DNA from: Streptomyces olivaceoviridis
Lineage (GTDB): Bacteria > Actinomycetota > Actinomycetes > Streptomycetales > Streptomycetaceae
Assembly (NCBI RefSeq): GCF_014650115.1
Contig: NZ_BMUI01000011.1
Location: forward strand, 186,001-250,000
Length of the DNA: 64,000 nt
Reading direction: 5' to 3'
A program made the position numbers and the translations under genes. The notes beneath the pieces are model-generated. The model was not told the origin of the DNA. It ran no database searches and worked only from the letters and a program-made list of their open reading frames with translations. Numbering within the stretch: position 1 is the first letter of the stretch; the number at the start of each line of letters is the position of its first letter. Below are positions 1-7,527 of this stretch, piece after piece.

Positions 1-440
1 AACTCGGCGTGCAGCGCGCCCAGGGCGACGATCATCGTCAGGGTCGTGCAGTTGGGGTTGGCGACGATCCCGCGCGGCCGGGACCGTACGGCGTGCGCGT
101 TGATCTCGGGCACGACGAGCGGCACGTCCGGGTCCATACGGAAGGCGCCGGAGTTGTCGACGACGACCGCGCCGCGCGCGGCGGCGACCGGCGCCCACTC
201 GGCGGCGACCTCGTCCGGGACGTCGAACAGCGCGATGTCGACCCCGGCGAAGGCGTCCTCCGTCAGGGCCACCACCTCGACCTCCTCGCCGCGCACGGCC
301 AGCTTGCGGCCGGCCGAGCGCGGGGAGGCGATCAGGCGGATCTCGCCCCAGACGTCCGCGCGCTGGGACAGGATCTGGAGCATGACCGTGCCGACGGCTC
401 CGGTCGCTCCCACGACCGCGAGCGTCGGCCTGCCGGTCAT
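1..440 (-). CDS. asd: Aspartate-semialdehyde dehydrogenase, N-terminal part (cut by window edge)
   Basis: Catalyses NADPH-dependent reduction of aspartyl phosphate to aspartate semialdehyde, the second step of the Lys/Met/Thr/diaminopimelate pathway. The protein opens with the nucleotide-binding glycine motif VGATGAVGTVM (about residues 9-19). The active-site motif NPNCTT, which carries the catalytic cysteine, is present near residue 130. Only the first ~146 codons are in the window; the rest lies to the left. The ATG at 438-440 lies 16 nt after the lysC stop, so the two genes form a lysC-asd operon and encode successive enzymes. Identity is secure. Confidence 0.95.
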   Translation of the reverse strand, partial: MTGRPTLAVVGATGAVGTVMLQILSQRADVWGEIRLIASPRSAGRKLAVRGEEVEVVALTEDAFAGVDIALFDVPDEVAAEWAPVAAARGAVVVDNSGAFRMDPDVPLVVPEINAHAVRSRPRGIVANPNCTTLTMIVALGALHAE

Positions 441-456
441 CGGACGGTGTCCCGGC

Positions 457-1728
457 TCATCGGCCGGTGCCGCCGTAGACGACGGCCTCGTCACTGTCGG
501 AGTCCAGACCGAAGGCGGTGTGGACGGCGCGGACGGCCTCCGGCACGTCGTCGGCGCGGGTGACCACCGAGATGCGGATCTCGGAGGTCGAGATCAGCTC
601 GATGTTCACACCGGCGTCGCTGAGCGCCTCGAAGAACCCGGCGGTGACGCCCGGGTTGGTCTTCATACCGGCGCCGACCAGGGAGATCTTGCCGATCTGG
701 TCGTCGTAGCGCAGCGAGTCGAAGCCGATGCCGGAGCGGTTCTTCTCCAGCGCGTCGATGGCCTTGCGGCCCTCGGTCTTCGGCAGCGTGAAAGAGATGT
801 CCGTCAGGCCCGTGGAGGCGGCGGACACGTTCTGCACGACCATGTCGATGTTGATCTCGGCATCGGCGATGGTCCGGAAGATCGCGGCGGCCTCACCCGG
901 CTTGTCCGGCACGCCGACGACCGTGATCTTGGCCTCGGAGGTGTCGTGCGCGACACCGGAGATGATGGCCTGCTCCACCTTCTTGTCCCCAATCGGCTCA
1001 CTGCTGACCCACGTGCCCTGGAGTCCGCTGAAGGACGACCGGACGTGGATCGGGATGTTGTAGCGGCGGGCGTACTCCACACAGCGGTGGAGGAGCACCT
1101 TGGAACCGGAGGCCGCGAGCTCCAGCATGTCCTCGAAGGAGATCCAGTCGATCTTCTTCGCCTTCTTCACCACGCGCGGGTCGGCGGTGAACACGCCGTC
1201 GACGTCGGTGTAGATCTCGCAGACCTCGGCGTCGAGCGCGGCGGCGAGCGCCACGGCGGTGGTGTCGGACCCGCCGCGGCCCAGCGTGGTGATGTCCTTC
1301 TTGTCGGCGCTCACGCCCTGGAACCCGGCGACGATGGCGATGTTGCCCTCGTCGAGAGCCGTCCTGATCCGCCCCGGCGTGACGTCGATGATCCGGGCTT
1401 TGTTGTGGACCGAGTCGGTGATGACGCCTGCCTGGCTGCCGGTGAAGGACTGGGCCTCGTGGCCCAGGTTTTTGATCGCCATCGCCAGCAGGGCCATGGA
1501 GATCCGCTCTCCGGCGGTCAGCAGCATGTCGAATTCCCGCCCGGCAGGCATGGGAGAGACCTGCTCGGCGAGATCGATCAGCTCGTCCGTCGTGTCGCCC
1601 ATCGCGGAAACGACGACGACAACCTGGTTGCCGTTCTTCTTCGCTTCCACGATCCGCTTGGCGACGCGCTTGATGCCTTCGGCATCGGCTACGGAGGAGC
1701 CTCCGTACTTCTGCACGACAAGGCCCAC
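457..1728 (-). CDS. lysC: Aspartate kinase (lysC alpha, with candidate internal beta start)
   Basis: Phosphorylates aspartate, the committed step to lysine, threonine, methionine and diaminopimelate. The 423-residue protein starts VGLVVQKYGGSSV; KYGGSS is the aspartokinase signature. The kinase domain covers about residues 1-240, and two ACT domains at the C-terminus contain NVSAAST and ISTSEIRISV, the usual inhibitor-binding surfaces. The reading frame stays open upstream, but the GTG at 1726-1728 gives the family-typical N-terminus and length. It is followed 16 nt downstream by asd. An in-frame GTG at 976-978 aligns with the start of the separately translated beta subunit of Corynebacterium glutamicum LysC (see separate entry). 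Confidence 0.96.
   Translation of the reverse strand: MGLVVQKYGGSSVADAEGIKRVAKRIVEAKKNGNQVVVVVSAMGDTTDELIDLAEQVSPMPAGREFDMLLTAGERISMALLAMAIKNLGHEAQSFTGSQAGVITDSVHNKARIIDVTPGRIRTALDEGNIAIVAGFQGVSADKKDITTLGRGGSDTTAVALAAALDAEVCEIYTDVDGVFTADPRVVKKAKKIDWISFEDMLELAASGSKVLLHRCVEYARRYNIPIHVRSSFSGLQGTWVSSEPIGDKKVEQAIISGVAHDTSEAKITVVGVPDKPGEAAAIFRTIADAEINIDMVVQNVSAASTGLTDISFTLPKTEGRKAIDALEKNRSGIGFDSLRYDDQIGKISLVGAGMKTNPGVTAGFFEALSDAGVNIELISTSEIRISVVTRADDVPEAVRAVHTAFGLDSDSDEAVVYGGTGR
976..990 (-). promoter_or_regulatory. Candidate internal ribosome binding site and GTG start for the LysC beta subunit
   Basis: On the minus strand, GGGGA (986-990) lies 7 nt before an in-frame GTG (976-978). Translation from here would give a 173-residue regulatory polypeptide starting VEQAIISGVAHD. 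C. glutamicum makes its beta subunit from the equivalent position (about 172 residues). The site is seen; its use in this organism is inferred. Confidence 0.5.
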
Positions 1729-1939
1729 GTGCGCTCCTCGCTCGGTTCGTTTGTGTCGGCTCAGTCTATCGAGCGTCCGAATTCCACCACCCTGCTCCCG
1801 CATGGTGAGACATCCGCCCGCTCGGTCTCGACCCCTGCCCAGCGATCGCCGCACCACTCGGAAAGTGCCCTGGCTCACAGTGTGCGCCGGCGGACCGGAC
1901 CCGGCAGCGTGGCGCGCAGCCCCCGGAGCGCGTCCGGGC

Positions 1940-2365
1940 TCAGGCTCCCGGCTGACCCGCGCTTCCGGTGGACGCCGAGCCGATGTCCCCGCCGGCCGCG
2001 ATGGAGCGGGCGCCCGAGGCGCGCACATCGCCGGTACCCGACGCGCCCGGCGCGGTCGGCGCGGGCGGGGTCGGAGAAGGCGGCGTGGCCGCGCCGCCCG
2101 TGGAAGCGAAACCGATGCTGCCGCCCGCCGCGACGGCGCCCTCGCCGGACGCCTCCACCCCGCGCGCCGGAGCCGGGGGCGCCGGCGTCGAGCCGCCGAA
2201 CTGCGTGATCGCCGCCAGCACCAGACCGACCACGCCGACCGCTCCACCGGCCACGCTCGCGACCTGGTCCGCCGCTCCCAGATCGACGAAGGCGAGAGCG
2301 ACCAGCGTGCCGACACCCACGGCGCAGATGCCCAGTCCGGCCCATGCCCACGGCTTCAACGTCAT
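1940..2365 (-). CDS. Small two-TM protein with duplicated C-terminal Gly-rich motif; putative membrane effector partnered with the upstream NLR
   Basis: The product has 141 residues. Two hydrophobic helices are visible, about residues 5-27 and 35-54, followed by a Pro/Ala/Thr-rich tail. The tail carries two copies of one motif: GAVAAGGSIGFASTG (about 76-90) and RSIAAGGDIGSASTG (about 120-134). Nearly the same motif occurs at the N-terminus of the NB-ARC protein encoded just upstream (59 nt apart, same strand). A shared short motif, N-terminal in an NLR and C-terminal in an adjacent membrane or effector protein, is the pattern described for bacterial amyloid signalling motifs (BASS/RHIM-like). 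I infer a pore-forming or membrane-disrupting effector triggered by templated assembly. The ATG lacks a good Shine-Dalgarno sequence; an upstream TTG (2396-2398) would add 11 residues. Confidence 0.7.
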   Translation of the reverse strand: MTLKPWAWAGLGICAVGVGTLVALAFVDLGAADQVASVAGGAVGVVGLVLAAITQFGGSTPAPPAPARGVEASGEGAVAAGGSIGFASTGGAATPPSPTPPAPTAPGASGTGDVRASGARSIAAGGDIGSASTGSAGQPGA

Positions 2366-2424
2366 GGGGGCATCATGCCTGCGCCACCGCCGCGGCAAAC
2401 CGGCCGGCGGCCGGTCCGGCGGCT

Positions 2425-4701
2425 TCAGGAGCCCTCGGGCCCAGCGGTCTCGCCCAGGACGGAACCGAACGCCTCCATCACCCGCAGCAGCGGCGTCATG
2501 ACGGAAGGGTTCTCGCTCAGCTGGGAGAACAGCTCCCGCAGGAGGGCGGTCGCCGCTTCCTCGTACCGCTCGTCCCGGGTCGTCCCGTACACCAGGAACA
2601 ACGCCAGCTGGGCCTCCAGAACGCCGGTGCTCGCGTCCCCCAGCACACGCCGGGACGTCTCCAGGTCCCGCTCCGCCTTCCGCACGTCCTCCTCCGTGGC
2701 ACGGGGCAGGAACTCGTCGAGGGGACCGAGGGCCATCACCTGGTCCATCAGGACGCGCACCAGACCGAGCAGGTCCTCCCGGTCCCCTTCCTCGGCGACG
2801 GAGAAGAGTCCCGCGACCGTCTGGTTCACATCCGGGTGGAAGACCGGGCGGCGCGCCAGCACGGTGTCCAGACTCCTGACGGAGAGGGTCACGGGATGCT
2901 CCTCGCCCAGGGCACGGCGGCAGTCCTTGAGCAGTTCCGCGCGCATGTCCCGGGTACCGGCCGCCCCCACGGTGTCGTCAAGCGTCATGACGAGGTCGTG
3001 GCGGGCCCTGAGGGTGTCGGGGTGGTCCGGCCCCCGCAGCCGGACCAGGCCCGCGAGGCACTCCTCGGCCAGCCGCACGGCTCGGTCGGCATCCCCCTTC
3101 AGCCAGACGATCCGGCGCAGGTTCGAGAGGGCGTCCAGGGTCACGAGGTGGTCCGCGCCCAGGATCCGCGTGCAGTCCGCCACCACCTCCTCGGCCGGCG
3201 GAGCCGACTCCGCGAGAGGGCGCAGCATCCGCGTCACCCGCGCGAGCGCGACCCGCACCTCCAGGGTCTGCTCGGCCTCCGCGCCGTGCAGGCGCAGGCT
3301 TCCCGCCTCGGCCCGGCGCAGCAGCTCCATTCCCCGTGCGGCGGCCTTCCCCCCGGAGTCGAGAAGGTAGTCCCCGGTGCGTGCCAGCAGCCGGACCATC
3401 GCCGCGGTGTCGTCCTCGCACCGGACGTGCCCGGCCAGCGCCTCGGCATGCGGAAGCAGGGAACGCATCACCGGCCAGGCGGACGGCTCGTCCATGTCCT
3501 CGGGCAGGGACACCGCCAGCGCGTCCACCGCCGCGCCGCGCGCCGCCTCGACCGCCTCCTGGCCACGATGCCGGTCGCCGGCGCTGTGGGTACGGGACAC
3601 CGCCTGCACCAGTCGGTGCACGGACACCGTGTCACCGGAGAGCGTGATCATGCTGTGGGCGGCCAGTCGGCCGAACGCCCGGCGCACGGCGAGGGACCTG
3701 TCCAGCGAGGCGAACAGGTCGCGCGGGATGCCCTCGGACGCGTACCAGGCCAGCATCAGCAGGATCCGGACGGCCAAGGGGTCGTCCGCGAGGCGGTCCA
3801 GCGTGACGTGCCAGACACGCGCCACGGTGCGTTCGTGGTCGCCGCCCTCCGTGGTCTCCGCGTACATGTCGGCGGGCGACTTCGCCAGGTCCTCCAGGTA
3901 CGCCGAGACCGTGCAGTGCGTCATCCGGCAGTAGGCCGCCGCCTGGGTGACCGCCAGCGGGAGATGGCCCAGTTCCTCGCAGAGCCGGGCGGCATCCGGG
4001 TCCGCGCCGCGTATCTCCGTGAAGAGGCGCACCGCGTCCTGCGGGGAGAGCACGCTCAACGGCACCTCTTCCGCGATGCCCTGCCATCCCGCCGTCAGCC
4101 GGCTGGTGATCAGGAAGCGACCCGAGGTCACCCTGGCCAGCAGGGGCACGACATCCGCCGGGTGCGCCACGTCGTCCAGGACCACGAGCCAGCCGGTGTG
4201 AGCCGTGAGCCAGCGCAGGGCCCACTCGCCCAGCTGCTCCCGGGGAAGCACGGTGACGAGGGAAGGCTGGAGGACGGCCGCGAGGTGGGCGAGTCCCGCG
4301 TCGATCGCGGCGCGGCTGTCGGCCTTGATCCACCACACCGGTCCCGCCCCGGTGTGTTCGGAGGCCATGCGTGCGACGAGCGTCGACTTACCGATGCCAC
4401 CGAGCCCGTGCACCACATGGACCAGGGGCCGGCCGGACGTGCCCTGCGCGTCGTGCAGCAGCGCGAGCTGAGTGTCCCGCCCCAGGCAGAGGTCGGCCCG
4501 GAAGGGCAGGTTGGTGAGCCGGGCCGGGGCCCGCACCGACTCGGCCGGCGGACACGCGTCCGGCAGCAGCGCGGCGACGTTCTCGATGTGCAGACCGACC
4601 GCACCCGGACCGGTGACCGCCTGACCGATGCTCCCACCGGCGGCGACGGCACTCGAACCGGAGGCATCGGCGGTCGGCCGACGGTCGAACAGGGCACTCA
4701 T
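2425..4701 (-). CDS. NB-ARC/TPR NLR-like STAND ATPase with N-terminal amyloid-like motif
   Basis: The protein has 758 residues. Residues 15-33 hold SSAVAAGGSIGQAVTGPG, matching the tail motifs of the downstream two-TM protein. A STAND NTPase follows: Walker A GLGGIGKST (99-107), Walker B LVVLDD (172-177), sensor LITSR (197-201) and the NB-ARC motif GHLPLA (245-250). From about residue 400 to the end it is helical with repeated TPR-like pairs that contain acidic-Ala-Leu patterns. STAND ATPases act as ligand-gated switches; here the TPR region would sense and the N-terminal motif would seed partner assembly. The start ATG (4699-4701) is the first that keeps the motif; the frame is open further upstream but without domain content. 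It probably forms an operon with the effector-like gene 59 nt downstream. The trigger is unknown. Confidence 0.85.
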   Translation of the reverse strand: MSALFDRRPTADASGSSAVAAGGSIGQAVTGPGAVGLHIENVAALLPDACPPAESVRAPARLTNLPFRADLCLGRDTQLALLHDAQGTSGRPLVHVVHGLGGIGKSTLVARMASEHTGAGPVWWIKADSRAAIDAGLAHLAAVLQPSLVTVLPREQLGEWALRWLTAHTGWLVVLDDVAHPADVVPLLARVTSGRFLITSRLTAGWQGIAEEVPLSVLSPQDAVRLFTEIRGADPDAARLCEELGHLPLAVTQAAAYCRMTHCTVSAYLEDLAKSPADMYAETTEGGDHERTVARVWHVTLDRLADDPLAVRILLMLAWYASEGIPRDLFASLDRSLAVRRAFGRLAAHSMITLSGDTVSVHRLVQAVSRTHSAGDRHRGQEAVEAARGAAVDALAVSLPEDMDEPSAWPVMRSLLPHAEALAGHVRCEDDTAAMVRLLARTGDYLLDSGGKAAARGMELLRRAEAGSLRLHGAEAEQTLEVRVALARVTRMLRPLAESAPPAEEVVADCTRILGADHLVTLDALSNLRRIVWLKGDADRAVRLAEECLAGLVRLRGPDHPDTLRARHDLVMTLDDTVGAAGTRDMRAELLKDCRRALGEEHPVTLSVRSLDTVLARRPVFHPDVNQTVAGLFSVAEEGDREDLLGLVRVLMDQVMALGPLDEFLPRATEEDVRKAERDLETSRRVLGDASTGVLEAQLALFLVYGTTRDERYEEAATALLRELFSQLSENPSVMTPLLRVMEAFGSVLGETAGPEGS

Positions 4702-4802
4702 GTGCCCATGATGACCGCCGGACGCGGGAACCGTCAGGCGGTCAGCGGGAGTTGGGCGCGGCCACCCGCCCGGAGAGCCGGGCGCCGGCCACCGGAAAGC
4801 GG

Positions 4803-5465
4803 CTACCGCCCGGGGCGGATCCCCAGGGGCCCGCCGATCTCCTCGGCCATGACGCGGCCCGCCTCGAACTCCAGGGTCTCGTCGCCCATGGCGGCCTGGT
4901 CGGTGTCGAGGCCGTCCAGTTCCTCCAGGGGCTGGTTGAGGCGGACGTGGATGAGGACGGACTGGAGGGCGCGCAGCACCGCGGAGGCCGTCGGTCCCCA
5001 GTTGGAGAAGTAGGAGAACTGCCACCACCACAGGGCCTCGGTGGTGCGGCCCGCGCGGTAGTGGACCATGCCGTGGCGGAGGTCGGTGATGATGTCGGCG
5101 AGGTCGTCGGAGAGCCGGGCCGGCACCGGCGCCTTGCGGGGCTCGTACGGGTCGAAGACCTCGGAGTAGACGTCGATCGGGTCCAGGAGCCGGGCGTAGT
5201 TCTCGCGCAGCTCGTCCACGTCCGGCTCGGGGCCCGGGTCGGGCTCGTAGCGCTCCTCGGGGACGATGTCCTCGTGGGCGCCCAGCCGGCCGCCGGCCAG
5301 CAGGAGCTGGGAGACCTCAAGGAGGAGGAAGGGGACCGCCGATTCGGGCTCGTCGCCCTTCGACACCTCCGTGACGGCCACCAGGAAGCTCTCGACCTGG
5401 TCCGCGATCTGGACCACGAAGTCGTCCGGGTTCTGCGTCGAGGCGTGCAGCGTGGCGTCAGACAT
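4803..5465 (-). CDS. DUF5063 domain protein
   Basis: A 220-residue soluble, acidic protein that I recognise as the DUF5063 family, typically found next to recR in actinomycetes. The tryptophan-rich segment TTEALWWWQFSYFSNWG (about residues 142-158) is the family hallmark. No catalytic motif is apparent and the function is unknown. Its ATG overlaps the 3' end of recR by 8 nt, so the two are translationally coupled. That coupling suggests a role near recombination or repair, but this is context only. Confidence 0.85.
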   Translation of the reverse strand: MSDATLHASTQNPDDFVVQIADQVESFLVAVTEVSKGDEPESAVPFLLLEVSQLLLAGGRLGAHEDIVPEERYEPDPGPEPDVDELRENYARLLDPIDVYSEVFDPYEPRKAPVPARLSDDLADIITDLRHGMVHYRAGRTTEALWWWQFSYFSNWGPTASAVLRALQSVLIHVRLNQPLEELDGLDTDQAAMGDETLEFEAGRVMAEEIGGPLGIRPGR

Positions 5466-6057
5466 CTAGGAGTCGTCTCCCCTCGAAGGCGCGGCCCAGG
5501 GTCACCTCGTCCGCGTATTCCAGGTCACCACCCACCGGGAGGCCGCTGGCCAGGCGGGTGACCTTCAGGCCCATGGGCTTGATCATGCGGGCGAGGTACG
5601 TCGCCGTCGCCTCGCCCTCCAGATTCGGGTCCGTGGCCAGGATCAGTTCCGTGACCGTCCCGTCGGCCAACCGCGCGAGAAGTTCTCGTATACGCAGGTC
5701 GTCGGGTCCCACGCCCTCGATCGGGCTGATCGCGCCGCCGAGCACGTGGTACCGGCCCCGGAACTCGCGGGTGCGCTCGATCGCGACGACGTCCTTCGGT
5801 TCCTCCACCACACAGATGACGGAGGGGTCGCGGCGCGGGTCGCGGCAGATGCCGCACAGCTCCTCCTGCGCCACGTTGCCGCAGGTCGCGCAGAAGCGGA
5901 CCCTCGCCTTCACCTCCAGGAGCGCCTGCGCGAGCCGCTTCACGTCCGTCGGCTCGGCTTGCAGGATGTGGAAGGCGATCCGCTGCGCGCTCTTGGGACC
6001 GACGCCGGGCAGCCGCCCCAACTCGTCGATGAGGTCCTGGACCACGCCTTCGTACAA
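5458..6057 (-). CDS. recR: Recombination mediator protein RecR
   Basis: RecR works with RecO and RecF to load RecA onto SSB-coated gaps during recombinational repair. The 199-residue length is standard. An N-terminal helix-hairpin-helix region contains LPGVGPKSAQRIAFH (16-30). A C4 zinc finger uses Cys56, Cys59, Cys68 and Cys71. A TOPRIM domain begins near residue 79 (ICVVEEPKDV), followed by LGGAISPIEGVGPDDL. It overlaps the DUF5063 gene by 8 nt and lies 73 nt after the ybaB-type gene. This is the conserved actinobacterial ybaB-recR arrangement. Confidence 0.97.
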   Translation of the reverse strand: MYEGVVQDLIDELGRLPGVGPKSAQRIAFHILQAEPTDVKRLAQALLEVKARVRFCATCGNVAQEELCGICRDPRRDPSVICVVEEPKDVVAIERTREFRGRYHVLGGAISPIEGVGPDDLRIRELLARLADGTVTELILATDPNLEGEATATYLARMIKPMGLKVTRLASGLPVGGDLEYADEVTLGRAFEGRRLLDV

Positions 6058-6130
6058 CGGACTGCCCTTCCTGGAGACCTTTCGGTACGTACGGTAGTTG
6101 CCTTGTGCCTCTGCCCGGAAGGCGGAGGCG

Positions 6131-6475
6131 TCAGAACGGCAGGCCCGGGATGCCGCTGCCGCCGCCCAGCCCCTGCGCCAGCGGGCCGAGCTTCTGCTGC
6201 TGGAGCGCCTGCGCGTTCTCGTTGGCCGCCTGGACGGCCGCCACGATCAGGTCGGCGAGGGTCTCGGTGTCCTCCGGGTCCACCGCCTTCGGGTCGATCT
6301 TCAGCGCCCGCAGCTCACCGGCGCCGGTGACGGTGGCCTTCACCAGACCGCCGCCCGCCTGCCCGTCGACCTCCGTGTTCGCCAGTTCCTCCTGCGCCCG
6401 TTGCAGGTCCTGCTGCATCTTCTGGGCCTGCTGGAGCAACTGCTGCATGTTGGGCTGGCCACCACCGGGGATCAC
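6131..6475 (-). CDS. YbaB/EbfC family nucleoid-associated protein
   Basis: A 114-residue DNA-binding protein of the YbaB/EbfC family. It begins with the Gln-rich coiled coil QQLLQQAQKMQQDLQRAQEE, followed by the conserved core GLVKATVTGAGELRALKIDP and a C-terminal helix ending in a Gly-rich tail. Family members dimerise and bind DNA non-specifically. It is placed directly before recR, as usual. The upstream region to 6723 is a divergent promoter region shared with the SLATT-type gene. Confidence 0.93.
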   Translation of the reverse strand: MIPGGGQPNMQQLLQQAQKMQQDLQRAQEELANTEVDGQAGGGLVKATVTGAGELRALKIDPKAVDPEDTETLADLIVAAVQAANENAQALQQQKLGPLAQGLGGGSGIPGLPF

Positions 6476-6723
6476 GATCAGCTCCTCGCCGTCTTCTGAC
6501 GTTTTTCTCCGTCGTGAATGAGCCTACGTGGTCCACGCGGCCACTGCTCCGCCACTCTTTCGAGTGAGAACAACGTGAGTCCTATACCTGATCAAGGCCC
6601 TCTTACGAGCGGAAAAGTCGGGAAAGCTCCCTCTGCGCCACCCGTTGGGCGGTAGGAAGGTGGCCGCACGTCGGCAGGGAATGTCACGCTATGTGACCGG
6701 TCGTGATCAGTAGGGAGTGCCGG

Positions 6724-7473
6724 GTGGGTCAGCCGGAGATGCAGCCCGAGGGTCCGCCTCAGGACGGGCGGGGCGAGGGTGCGGCCGGGCTGCGGCCGGG
6801 CGATCTGACCGGGCGGGCCTTCCCGCTCGGGGACTGGGGCGAACCCGCCGAGCGGCTGGACGAGCTGTACCGGTGGGCGGAGCGGCGGGCACTGGAGACG
6901 GCCGCCTGGTACCTGCGGGACCGGGTGTGGAAGCGGCGCGGGGCGCGCGTGCTGCGGATCGGGGCGGCGGCCGGGGCCGTGGCCGGGGCGGCGCTGCCGC
7001 TGCTGGAGCTGACCGGGGCGGTCGGCGGGGTGGCGCCCTGGGGCTGCCTGGCACTGCTGCTCGCCGTGTCCTGCGCCGGCATCGACCGGTTCTTCGGGGT
7101 CACGTCGGGCTGGATAAGGGACGTGGCCACGGCCCAGGCGGTGCACCGGCGGCTCCAGGTGTTGCAGTTCGACTGGGCGTCGGAGTGCGTGCGGGAGGTG
7201 CTGGGGCCGGCGGAGGGTACGGCGAGCGAGGCGGCCGAGCGGTGCCTGTCGGTGCTGCGGCGGTTCTCGGAGGACGTCACGGAGCTGGTGCGCACGGAGA
7301 CGACCGACTGGATGGTGGAGTTCCGCACGGGTGCGGCGCCGCTGGGCATCCAGACGGCGGTGGCGACGGTGCCGCGCCAGGAGGCCGGGGGCCCGGGTGC
7401 CCGCTTCCCCCTGCCACCGGCGAACGGCAGCCGCCCGAACATGCCACGGCAAAGGCCCCCGGAGCCGCGGTAG
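6724..7473 (+). CDS. SLATT-like two-TM membrane protein
   Basis: The 249-residue protein contains the helix RLDELYRWAERRALETAAWYLRD, then two hydrophobic helices (about residues 77-98 and 103-124) separated by a short loop, then long amphipathic helices that include RRLQVLQFDWASE. This is the SLATT architecture, a two-TM helical family predicted as pore-forming effectors or membrane sensors in conflict systems. I chose the GTG at 6724 because AGGGAG (6712-6717) is correctly spaced; another in-frame GTG at 6703 would add 7 residues. The gene is alone on its strand with no sensor gene adjacent, and it seems part of the Streptomyces core, so an immunity role is uncertain. The C-terminal tail is Pro/Arg-rich. 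Confidence 0.72.
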   Translation: MGQPEMQPEGPPQDGRGEGAAGLRPGDLTGRAFPLGDWGEPAERLDELYRWAERRALETAAWYLRDRVWKRRGARVLRIGAAAGAVAGAALPLLELTGAVGGVAPWGCLALLLAVSCAGIDRFFGVTSGWIRDVATAQAVHRRLQVLQFDWASECVREVLGPAEGTASEAAERCLSVLRRFSEDVTELVRTETTDWMVEFRTGAAPLGIQTAVATVPRQEAGGPGARFPLPPANGSRPNMPRQRPPEPR

Positions 7474-7527
7474 ACACTGCCAACGGGTTCCGCCCGCCCG
7501 CGGCTGCGGCGCCCCCGCTGCCACGGC

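Noticed and set aside
46..2208. Plus-strand open frame across asd and lysC
   Set aside because: Antisense to two secure genes.
2344..5013. Plus-strand open frame opposite the NLR
   Set aside because: His/Arg/Gln-rich shadow; the NB-ARC motifs are on the minus strand.
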